Source of the DNA: PNNG01 sp964577055
GTDB lineage: Bacteria; Bacteroidota; Bacteroidia; UBA7662
Assembly (NCBI GenBank): GCA_964577055.1
Contig: CAZNWC010000025.1
Location: 1 to 7,565, forward strand
Direction of reading: 5' to 3'
Length of the DNA stretch: 7,565 nt
Shown: piece after piece, positions 1-5,906 of the stretch
Numbering within the stretch: the first letter of the stretch is position 1
Layout of the letters: the number at the start of each line of letters is the position of its first letter
Program-made: the position numbers and the translations under genes
The notes under the pieces: generated by a model
Told to the model about the DNA's origin: nothing
Database searches by the model: none
Seen by the model: only the letters and a program-made list of their open reading frames with translations

Positions 1-303
1 GAAGCAACCACCCGGGTATGGGCCATCAATGCGGTACTGCCAGCCATGTTTTTGTATGGTCGCTGGCAACACCTGCCGGGAGAAGAAGAAAAAGCTATCC
101 AATGGCTCGAAAAATTACCTCCCGAACAAAATCATCTCATACATTTGTTCGGTCGTTGGCAACTTTTTCCCGAAAATGCGTTACAATCTCAAGGCATGGT
201 GGAATTATACAAACATTATTGCCTCGAAAAACGTTGTTTGCAATGCATTGTCGGTAACCGACTGCTGCTAACCAAACCAACTGAACATGCAAAAACTGGT
301 TGA
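1..303 (+). CDS. DUF2851 family protein, C-terminal part (5' end outside window)
   Basis: An open frame runs from base 1 to a TGA at 301-303, giving the last 100 residues of a protein that starts upstream of the window. The visible part begins EATTRVWAINAVLPAMFLYG and ends with a cysteine-bearing tail, HYCLEKRCLQCIVGNRLL. The pattern 'N-x-VLP-x-x-F-x-YGR', then 'LP-x-E-x-N-x-I', then 'SQ-x-x-x-L-x-x-x-YC-x-x-KRC-x-x-C' is what I remember for the C-terminus of DUF2851, a family of about 420 residues largely confined to Bacteroidota and without an established function. The three cysteines might bind a metal or form disulfides; this is inference. An internal ATG at 46 is unlikely to be the real start, because the frame and the family similarity continue upstream of it. 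The 3' end overlaps the next gene by 17 bases, which suggests translational coupling. Confidence 0.8.
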   Translation, partial: EATTRVWAINAVLPAMFLYGRWQHLPGEEEKAIQWLEKLPPEQNHLIHLFGRWQLFPENALQSQGMVELYKHYCLEKRCLQCIVGNRLLLTKPTEHAKTG

Positions 304-511
304 TCACATCAAAATCTTTTTTGAAGACCGCGCTTTTGGGGTTTGCGACTACTTGAGCGAAAAATTCGACCTGCCAACTGCACGGGTTCGCAACGTTTTC
401 ATATACGTGAGTTTGCTGTCGCTGGGTTCGCCAGTGGTGTTTTACATGCTCACGGCCTTTTGGCTGAACGTAAAGTCGCACTTCAGGAGCAACGGGGTTA
501 TCTGGGACTAA
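287..511 (+). CDS. PspC-domain small membrane protein
   Basis: This 74-residue protein fits a single PspC domain. Residues 1-35 are an amphipathic N-terminal part containing the family-like stretch FGVCDYLSEKFDLPTARVR. One hydrophobic membrane segment follows at about residues 36-61, with the 'SLGSPVVFY' pattern common in stand-alone PspC proteins of Bacteroidota. A short basic tail ends in VIWD. In proteobacteria PspC takes part in the phage-shock membrane-stress response; single-domain Bacteroidota homologues are of uncertain role, and no pspA or pspB is seen nearby. The start at 287 lies inside the end of the DUF2851 gene and has no Shine-Dalgarno sequence, so expression probably depends on the upstream gene. 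The next gene begins 24 bases after the stop, so the three may form one transcript. Confidence 0.8.
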   Translation: MQKLVDHIKIFFEDRAFGVCDYLSEKFDLPTARVRNVFIYVSLLSLGSPVVFYMLTAFWLNVKSHFRSNGVIWD

Positions 512-535
512 GCCCGATTTTCGTAACATTGTGCC

Positions 536-1435
536 ATGAAGATCATGGTCACAGGGTCGAACGGTTTGCTCGGCCAAAAGCTCATCCACCAATTGGCCAA
601 CCGGCCCGATGTTACTTTGCTCGCAACCGCCCGCGGCAACAACCGCCTGAAGCAACAAACGGGTTACGCATACACCTCACTCGACATCACCGATGGCCCA
701 GCCGTTTTGGCCCTCTGCCAGGCTTGGCAACCCGATGCCATCATCCACACAGCAGCCATGACCCAGGTAGATGATTGTGAAGACCAGCAAGATGCCTGCT
801 GGGAACTCAACGTAACCGCCGTTGATCACCTCATCCGTGCTGCCGAGGCCGTGAATGCCCATTTGGTACACCTGTCAACTGACTTCATTTTCGATGGTGC
901 CGCTGGTCCGTATGACGAAACCGCCGCCCCCAATCCCCTCAGCTTTTACGGCAAATCAAAATTGGCTGCAGAAAAATTATTGCTCGACAGCAGCATCTCT
1001 TACAGCATTATCCGCACTGTACTTGTATACGGTGTAGCCGAAGACATGAGTCGCTCGAACATTGTGCTTTGGGCCAAGGGAGCCTTGGAAAAAGGCCAGC
1101 CACTACGCATTGTTTCTGACCAATTTCGCACGCCAACCTTGGCCGAAGACCTCGCGCAGGGCTGTATTTTGGCGGCCACAAAGCGGGCACAAGGCATTTA
1201 CAACATCAGTGGCAAAGACCAGATGTCGGTATTGGAACTCGTAAAACGAGTAGCCAGGTATTTCGATCTGCCTACAGATCAAATCAGCGAAGTAAGCACA
1301 GATACCCTCAACCAGCGCGCCCGTAGGCCCTTGGTTACAGGCTTTATCCTCGACAAAGCCCGACGTGATTTGGGATATGAACCCCACAGTTTTGAAGAAG
1401 GTATTGCCTTGGTGATATCCCAAACTGCGCAATAA
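536..1435 (+). CDS. RmlD-like SDR family oxidoreductase (dTDP-4-dehydrorhamnose reductase type)
   Basis: This 299-residue protein is an extended short-chain dehydrogenase/reductase of the RmlD_sub_bind type. The Rossmann dinucleotide motif GSNGLLG sits at residues 7-13, HTAA at 71-74, the active-site STD at 114-116 followed by FIFDG, and the catalytic Tyr138/Lys142 pair in YGKSK. The DQFRTPT stretch (195-201) matches the substrate-side motif 'DQ-x-x-x-PT' of RmlD proteins. RmlD reduces dTDP-4-keto-L-rhamnose with NAD(P)H in nucleotide-sugar synthesis. No rmlA, rmlB or rmlC is present here, so the true substrate is open and the safe name is SDR oxidoreductase. The start at 536 leaves the usual very short lead before the first beta strand (MKIMVTG); the second ATG at 545 would cut into that strand. 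The 24-base gap to the PspC gene contains no convincing promoter. Confidence 0.87.
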   Translation: MKIMVTGSNGLLGQKLIHQLANRPDVTLLATARGNNRLKQQTGYAYTSLDITDGPAVLALCQAWQPDAIIHTAAMTQVDDCEDQQDACWELNVTAVDHLIRAAEAVNAHLVHLSTDFIFDGAAGPYDETAAPNPLSFYGKSKLAAEKLLLDSSISYSIIRTVLVYGVAEDMSRSNIVLWAKGALEKGQPLRIVSDQFRTPTLAEDLAQGCILAATKRAQGIYNISGKDQMSVLELVKRVARYFDLPTDQISEVSTDTLNQRARRPLVTGFILDKARRDLGYEPHSFEEGIALVISQTAQ

Positions 1436-1466
1436 GTTTCGTTTTCTGGGTTTTTTGCCCTTTTGC

Positions 1467-1498
1467 TTTGGATGCTTCGGTCGATTGTCCTAATTTGG
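1467..1498 (+). promoter_or_regulatory. Possible promoter for the symporter gene
   Basis: In the 94-base gap before the symporter, TTTG (1467-1470) is followed after 20 bases by TAATTTGG (1491-1498). This resembles the Bacteroidota -33 TTTG / -7 TAnnTTTG promoter with one mismatch in the -7 box. It would give a leader of roughly 25 bases. The gap is T-rich, so a chance match is possible. Confidence 0.33.
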
Positions 1499-1529
1499 CC
1501 AATCGTTAACTGATTTTTGTAGCTATTGC

Positions 1530-3353
1530 ATGTCACATTCTCCTGATTCCTGGGGTACCCGCGTGGGTTTGATTCTGGCCATGGCCGGCAATGCGGTGGG
1601 ACTTGGAAACTTCTTGCGTTTTCCTGTTCAAGCCGTTCAAAATGGGGGTGGTGCCTTCATCATACCCTACTTGGTTTGTTTTTTATTGATGGGTATTCCG
1701 CTCCTGTGGATTGAATGGTCGGTAGGGCGCTATGGCGGTCGTTATGGCAACCACAGCACCCCCTTCATCCTCGACAATATGACGCACCGGAGCTTCTGGA
1801 AATACTTCGGGGTGTTCGGTATTTTCACCAACATAGCCGTTGCCGCTTACTATTGCTACATCGAATCATGGACCTTGTCGTATGTGTACCACAGCATCCG
1901 GCAAACCTTTTCGGGCATGGACCAGGGCCAAGTGGCCAACTTTTTTGTGTCGTACACCGATGTGGAACACAGCACCACGGGTATACCCTACGAAGCGGTA
2001 ATTTTTTACTTGTTTTGCCTCTTTTTGAATACTTGGATTTTGTCGAAAGGCCTCAAAGGCGGTGTAGAAAAGGTGGCCAAAATTGGCATGCCGCTGCTCA
2101 TCGGCTTTGGCTTTTTGTTGGCGCTCCGTGGCTGGACCCTGGGCGATAGTGGTGCTACAGCTGGTTGCACCGATTGCAATAGCTTAACCGGACTCGACTT
2201 CCTTTGGTCGCCCAATTTTACGAGCCTCACTGATCCCAAGGTATGGATGGCAGCCGCCGGACAAATCTTTTTTACGCTATCTGTAGGCATGGGTACCATT
2301 CAGTGCTATGCAGCTTATGTGCGTTCCAAAGACGATATTGCCCTCAATGCCATGTCGGCCGGTTGGATGAACGGCTTTGTGGAGATTGTACTGGGTGCCA
2401 GCATTGTAATCCCCATCGCCGTTGGGTACCTCGGTCTCGATTGGGTCAAGAACAATGCCGGTTTTTCAATGGCTTTCCAAACCATGCCTTTCCTTTTCGA
2501 CAAATGGGGAGCCTTTTTAGGCACCATGGCTGGCGTGATGTGGTTCGGATTGTTATTCTTCGCTGGTATTACATCCTCCCTCGCCATGGGCACGCCTTGG
2601 ATGGGCTTTATGCGCGATGAGTTTGATTGGGACAATAAAAAATCGGCCTGGTCATTTGGTGGCCTCGTGCTGCTCATGGGTTTGCCTACCGTATTTTTCT
2701 TTCAAGAAGGCGTTTTTGACGAATATGATTATTGGGCTGGAACGGTTTCACTGGTGGTGTTTGCTTTGGCTGAGACCATCCTCTTCAGCTGGATTTTTGG
2801 CATCGATAAGGGATGGGATGAAATCAACCGAGGGGCCGACATGAAGGTGCCGCGCATTTACAAACCCATCATCAAATATGTGACACCGCTCTTGCTGCTC
2901 TTTGTGTTTGTAGGCGCCATGTTTACGCCCAAAGACAACAACTGGAAACGGGCCTTTACCGAAGGTTGGGAGCTCGACAAATCGAGCATCATTGGCAATA
3001 TAACGCACCAAGGCCTGGTAGCCAACAAGGAGTATGTGGCCGATGTGTTTGAGTCGGAAGTAAGCGGCGTGGTTGCAGGCATACGCAACGACCGCAGCAA
3101 ACAGCAGCTCGACATTGCAGATGCAACTACGGGTACAGTGATCAAAACCTATGAGTTCACGGCAAACCAAACGATAAATGTGGCGCAAGGAGATGCGGTA
3201 GAACTGCTCACTCCGTTGGCCACCGGTAAATTCTACAACAAAGTGTTGTACACCGATTTATCGCGTTTGTACCTCGTTGCCTTATTTGTATTTATTGCCA
3301 TGCTGGTGCGCAAAGCTACCCGCATGCGTCGTCAAACCGGGAGGGAAGCCTAA
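1530..3353 (+). CDS. LeuT-type Na+/amino-acid symporter (NSS family) with a large extra loop before the last helix
   Basis: This 607-residue protein is a 12-helix neurotransmitter:sodium symporter, very close to Aquifex LeuT (519 residues). Residues 11-41 match TM1 of LeuT almost exactly. By alignment from memory, Na1 ligands A22, N27, T249 and N281 and Na2 ligands G20, V23, A345, T348 and S349 are all kept, as are gate residues R30, Y108 and D400. E285 sits where LeuT has E290, which predicts chloride-independent transport. In the substrate pocket, LeuT F259 and I359 are replaced by M254 and M353; the resulting GMG motif in TM6 recalls MhsT, so a substrate larger than leucine is possible. 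TM11 ends near residue 466 and TM12 covers about 578-594. The roughly 110 residues between them, predicted periplasmic from LeuT topology, have no counterpart in LeuT. The stop overlaps the start of a 47-residue gene. Confidence 0.93.
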   Translation: MSHSPDSWGTRVGLILAMAGNAVGLGNFLRFPVQAVQNGGGAFIIPYLVCFLLMGIPLLWIEWSVGRYGGRYGNHSTPFILDNMTHRSFWKYFGVFGIFTNIAVAAYYCYIESWTLSYVYHSIRQTFSGMDQGQVANFFVSYTDVEHSTTGIPYEAVIFYLFCLFLNTWILSKGLKGGVEKVAKIGMPLLIGFGFLLALRGWTLGDSGATAGCTDCNSLTGLDFLWSPNFTSLTDPKVWMAAAGQIFFTLSVGMGTIQCYAAYVRSKDDIALNAMSAGWMNGFVEIVLGASIVIPIAVGYLGLDWVKNNAGFSMAFQTMPFLFDKWGAFLGTMAGVMWFGLLFFAGITSSLAMGTPWMGFMRDEFDWDNKKSAWSFGGLVLLMGLPTVFFFQEGVFDEYDYWAGTVSLVVFALAETILFSWIFGIDKGWDEINRGADMKVPRIYKPIIKYVTPLLLLFVFVGAMFTPKDNNWKRAFTEGWELDKSSIIGNITHQGLVANKEYVADVFESEVSGVVAGIRNDRSKQQLDIADATTGTVIKTYEFTANQTINVAQGDAVELLTPLATGKFYNKVLYTDLSRLYLVALFVFIAMLVRKATRMRRQTGREA

Positions 3354-3496
3354 TGAGTAGCGGAGCATTTACACTGATGTTGCTGGTGCAACTGAGTGTT
3401 ACAATCATCACCGGATTCTTTTTTTGGAAGGTTCTCAAAACACCTCCCAGGCCAGAACCCGATTCGTACGACGACAACGACAGCGATCCCCGTTAA
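3353..3496 (+). CDS. 47-residue single-span protein, probable small subunit of the symporter
   Basis: The ATG at 3353 shares one base with the symporter stop (TAATG), a sign of coupled translation, and a GGAGG Shine-Dalgarno core lies at 3340-3344, 8 bases upstream. The protein starts MSSGAFTLMLLVQLSV. It has one membrane segment at about residues 6-25, then a short basic-proline stretch (KVLKTPPRPEP) and an acidic tail ending DNDSDPR. Some NSS transporters need such a micro-subunit: MetS with MetP in Corynebacterium glutamicum is the known case. Size, topology and position fit that role, but the sequence does not obviously match MetS, so the link is inferred. By the positive-inside rule the tail would be cytoplasmic. 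The gene is easily missed by annotation because of its length; the clean frame, coupling and ribosome binding site support it as real. Confidence 0.75.
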   Translation: MSSGAFTLMLLVQLSVTIITGFFFWKVLKTPPRPEPDSYDDNDSDPR

Positions 3497-3500
3497 GCAG

Positions 3501-3507
3501 AGGAGGT
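3501..3507 (+). promoter_or_regulatory. Strong Shine-Dalgarno sequence of the HhH gene
   Basis: AGGAGGT lies 5 bases before the ATG at 3513. It fixes that start. It is notable because most Bacteroidota genes, and most starts in this window, lack a Shine-Dalgarno sequence. Confidence 0.8.
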
Positions 3508-3512
3508 AATCC

Positions 3513-4403
3513 ATGCGGCGTTTGTGGACTACCTTCTGGCAACTGAGCAAAACCGAGCGATCGGGTTACTTGCTTTTGCTTGCGCTCATGGCGGCTTACA
3601 TGGGATTGTCGTGGTGGGCGCCACAGCAGCCCGATCCACGCATTATCTTGCTTTCTCCACCGCATGCGCTTTCGCCTGATTCGGCTGACCTTGCCCAAGG
3701 CATCGCGGAAAGTAGGGATACAAGCGCCTTTTATTTCGACATCAATGAGCTCGATGAAGCAGGGCTCCGCCGCTTGGGTTTGCGTGAGCGCAGCATCGCA
3801 GGCTTGCTTCGCTTTCGTTCAAAAGGGGGGAGGGTACGCAATCTGGCCGAATTTGACAGGCTTTTTAGCTTAACAAATGCAGAAAAAGAGCGTCTGCGTC
3901 CATGGTTGCTGTTTCCTGAGAAATCGGTGTCCAAAGCGGTTGATTCTTCCATGGCAGCCGATTCGGAGCCAGCCGAAAACAAGTCCAAAGTATTTGTGCA
4001 AATGGATATCAACAGTGCCGATTCGCTGGCCCTGCTTGAGTTGCCCGGCATAGGCCCTGCTTTTGCTGGCCGTATTGTCCGTTACCGTGAGCGCCTGGGT
4101 GGTTTTGTCGGGTTGGAGCAATTGGCCGAAGTGTACGGTGTAGATTCGGCACGTTATGCCGCCTTGGCACCCTTGCTCAAAACGAACAAGGTGGTCGTGC
4201 GTAAAATCGATCCTCTGACTGCCACCGAAACTGATTTGGCCAACCACCCCTACATCGGTAAAGTGGTGGCCCGTCGATGGGTGGCCTTTCGTGAACAACG
4301 CAAGGCAAGTTTTACATGCGATGACCTTGCTTTATTGCACGGCCTTGATGCCCAGCGGCTTGAAAAGCTTCGCCCTTATTTGGCTTGCCAAGGGCTGCAA
4401 TAG
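3513..4403 (+). CDS. Membrane-anchored protein with three helix-hairpin-helix (ComEA-like) modules
   Basis: This 296-residue protein has a short basic N-terminus, one membrane segment (about residues 18-36), a variable linker, and three modules of about 60 residues at roughly 75-135, 163-223 and 230-292. The second is canonical, with DINSAD, LLELPGIG (174-181) and RIVRYRE as in ComEA. The first (FDINELDEAGLRRLGL) and third (KIDPLTATETDLANHPYIGK) are diverged copies of the same plan. ComEA-type modules bind DNA without sequence preference. With one N-terminal anchor the modules should face the periplasm, which would suit DNA uptake, but no competence gene lies nearby and homologues in Bacteroidota are usually left as HhH-domain proteins. 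It follows the small symporter subunit by 16 bases and is probably co-transcribed with it; a functional link to transport is not evident. Confidence 0.83.
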   Translation: MRRLWTTFWQLSKTERSGYLLLLALMAAYMGLSWWAPQQPDPRIILLSPPHALSPDSADLAQGIAESRDTSAFYFDINELDEAGLRRLGLRERSIAGLLRFRSKGGRVRNLAEFDRLFSLTNAEKERLRPWLLFPEKSVSKAVDSSMAADSEPAENKSKVFVQMDINSADSLALLELPGIGPAFAGRIVRYRERLGGFVGLEQLAEVYGVDSARYAALAPLLKTNKVVVRKIDPLTATETDLANHPYIGKVVARRWVAFREQRKASFTCDDLALLHGLDAQRLEKLRPYLACQGLQ

Positions 4404-4424
4404 GCTGAGGAAACATTATTTTTG
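4395..4424 (+). promoter_or_regulatory. Probable promoter of the acyl-CoA dehydrogenase gene
   Basis: TATTTTTG at 4417-4424 is a full match to the Bacteroidota -7 box TAnnTTTG, placed in the 77-base gap before the gene. The -33 box is weak: CTG at 4395-4397 with a 19-base spacer. The leader would be about 50 bases. Confidence 0.5.
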
Positions 4425-4480
4425 CCGCATCCAAACAAAGCTTATGGCTAAGTCTTTTAAAGGAAAACAAATTTCCAGTA

Positions 4481-5620
4481 ATGAATTTTGAAAAAACCGA
4501 AAACCAGCAAATGATTGCCGAAATGGTCCGCAATTTCGGCGACAAGCACATCCGACCCAAAATGATGGAATGGGACGAAAGTCAGGAGTTCCCCATTGAG
4601 GTGTTCAAGGAAATGGGCAAACTTGGCCTGATGGGTGTTTTGGTGCCCGAAGAATACGGTGGATCGGGCTTCGGTTATTATGAATATGTTACTGCCATCG
4701 AAGAGCTGGCCAAAATTGATGGTTCCATCGGTTTGTCGATGGCTGCACACAACAGTTTGTGTACCGGACATATTTTGTCGTTCGGCAACGAAGAGCAGAA
4801 AAAGCGCTGGTTGCCCAAGTTGGCTTCGGCCGAGTGGATTGGTGCCTGGGGTTTAACCGAACCCAATACGGGTTCCGATGCCATGCGCATGATGACGGTA
4901 GGGGTGCAAGACGGCGATTATTGGGTAATCAACGGCGCAAAATGCTGGATTACGCACGGTAAATCGAGCAATGTAGCGGTGGTGATGGTGCGTACAGGTG
5001 AGTTGCTCGACTCGCATGGCATGACCGCATTTGTCATCGAAAAAGGAACCCCTGGCTTTACCCATGGGCGCAAGGAGAACAAATTGGGCATGCGTGCCTC
5101 TGAAACCACCGAATTGTTGTTCGAAAACTGTCGCGTGCACAAGGACAATATTTTGGGACAAGTAGGCGAAGGTTTTATCCAGGCCATGAAGATCCTCGAC
5201 GGGGGGCGTATCAGTATTGCTGCTTTGTCGCTGGGTATTGCCAAAGGTGCCTTTGAAGCCTCGGTAAAGTATTCGAAAGAGCGCCAGCAGTTTGGCAAAC
5301 CCATCAGCGAATTCCAGGGCATCAGTTTCAAACTGGCCGATATAGCTACCGAAATTGAAGCAGCAGAATTGCTGACTTTCCAGGCAGCATATCTCAAGAA
5401 CAATGGCATGCCTGTGACCAAAGAATCAGCTTTCGCCAAATATTACGCCTCCGAAGTGGCTGTGCGTGCATCGGTGGAAGCCGTTCAGATTTTCGGTGGT
5501 TATGGGTACACCAAAGATTTTCCGGTTGAAAAATTTTACCGCGATTCAAAGCTCTGCACCATTGGTGAGGGTACCAGCGAAATTCAGAAATTGGTAATTG
5601 CACGACAATTGCTGAAGTGA
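4481..5620 (+). CDS. Acyl-CoA dehydrogenase
   Basis: This 379-residue protein has the normal full length of a short/medium-chain FAD-dependent acyl-CoA dehydrogenase, which makes the alpha,beta double bond in fatty acyl-CoA or branched-chain acyl-CoA and passes electrons to electron-transfer flavoprotein. Residues 1-120 form the N-terminal helical domain, followed by the first family signature GAWGLTEPNTGSDA (121-134). The second signature IFGGYGYTKDFPVEKFYRD lies at 337-355. The catalytic base is Glu363 in GEGTSEIQ, the same place as in human SCAD and MCAD; this separates it from isovaleryl- and long-chain enzymes, whose base lies elsewhere. The residue before the Glu is Gly rather than the common Tyr. 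Chain-length preference cannot be read from the sequence. The start MNFEKTENQQ aligns with the family; no Shine-Dalgarno sequence precedes it. It is probably a single-gene unit, since the rpsU promoter follows at once. Confidence 0.94.
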   Translation: MNFEKTENQQMIAEMVRNFGDKHIRPKMMEWDESQEFPIEVFKEMGKLGLMGVLVPEEYGGSGFGYYEYVTAIEELAKIDGSIGLSMAAHNSLCTGHILSFGNEEQKKRWLPKLASAEWIGAWGLTEPNTGSDAMRMMTVGVQDGDYWVINGAKCWITHGKSSNVAVVMVRTGELLDSHGMTAFVIEKGTPGFTHGRKENKLGMRASETTELLFENCRVHKDNILGQVGEGFIQAMKILDGGRISIAALSLGIAKGAFEASVKYSKERQQFGKPISEFQGISFKLADIATEIEAAELLTFQAAYLKNNGMPVTKESAFAKYYASEVAVRASVEAVQIFGGYGYTKDFPVEKFYRDSKLCTIGEGTSEIQKLVIARQLLK

Positions 5621-5650
5621 TTGTTTTTCTAAATGCTTTTACTACCTTTG
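5621..5650 (+). promoter_or_regulatory. Promoter of the rpsU-xer-raiA operon
   Basis: TTG (5621-5623) and, 19 bases on, TACCTTTG (5643-5650) form a good Bacteroidota -33/-7 promoter directly after the acyl-CoA dehydrogenase stop. Transcription would begin near 5655-5658, leaving a leader of about 15-18 bases before the rpsU ATG at 5673. The leader has no Shine-Dalgarno sequence. Confidence 0.78.
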
Positions 5651-5672
5651 CACTTCTCTATAAAAAATAGTC

Positions 5673-5867
5673 ATGATCAAAATTGAGGTTAAAGAGAACG
5701 AGTCAATCGACAAAGCGCTCAAGCGTTTCAAGAAGAAGTACGAAAAGACAGGCGTGCTGAAAGAGTTGCGCGCGCGTCAGGCGTTCGAAAAGCCGTCGGT
5801 TGTAGGCCGTCAGGCAAAGCTGAAGGCGGTTTACCGTCAGCAGATGAACCAAGCCGAAGGTATCTAA
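5673..5867 (+). CDS. rpsU: 30S ribosomal protein bS21
   Basis: This 64-residue, very basic protein is ribosomal protein bS21. The typical features are present: IEVKENESIDKALKRFKKK near the start, then the KTGVLKELRARQAFEKPS segment and a basic C-terminal helix. bS21 binds the platform of the 30S subunit near the 3' end of 16S rRNA. In Bacteroidota it has been shown, together with bS6 and bS18, to cover the anti-Shine-Dalgarno tail, which explains why most genes there lack Shine-Dalgarno sequences. The leader here has none either. It is the first gene of the operon with xer and raiA, an order common in the phylum; 39 bases of repeat-rich DNA separate it from xer. Confidence 0.96.
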   Translation: MIKIEVKENESIDKALKRFKKKYEKTGVLKELRARQAFEKPSVVGRQAKLKAVYRQQMNQAEGI

Positions 5868-5881
5868 TCGTTTCGTAGCTT

Positions 5882-5905
5882 CGTACCTGTACGTTTACCG
5901 GTACG
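5882..5905 (+). repeat. Nested inverted repeat between rpsU and xer
   Basis: CGTACC (5882-5887) and GGTACG (5900-5905) are exact inverted copies around 12 bases. Inside lie a second near-palindrome CGTAC-CT-GTACG (5882-5893) and the perfect palindrome TACCGGTA (5896-5903), so GTAC occurs three times in 22 bases. The repeat ends one base before the xer start codon. It could fold in the mRNA and hide that start, or bind a protein; neither is shown. Confidence 0.55.
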
Positions 5906-5906
5906 C

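Noticed and set aside
524..531. TAACATTG as a promoter -7 box just before the SDR gene
   Set aside because: One mismatch to TAnnTTTG, no -33 box at the right distance, and the transcript would start almost at the start codon.
137..658. 173-codon open frame on the minus strand
   Set aside because: It lies opposite three recognisable + strand genes (DUF2851, PspC, SDR), shows no family features, and its existence follows from their codon bias.
1446..1464. GGG-TTTTTTG-CCC-TTTT as a terminator after the SDR gene
   Set aside because: The stem would have only three pairs and the T-run is short; too weak to call.
1512..1519. GATTTTTG as a promoter -7 box before the symporter
   Set aside because: One mismatch, no TTTG at a proper distance, and it would leave a leader of only a few bases; the pair at 1467-1498 fits better.
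4918..5439. 173-codon open frame on the minus strand
   Set aside because: It is a shadow of the acyl-CoA dehydrogenase, whose signatures and catalytic Glu are intact.
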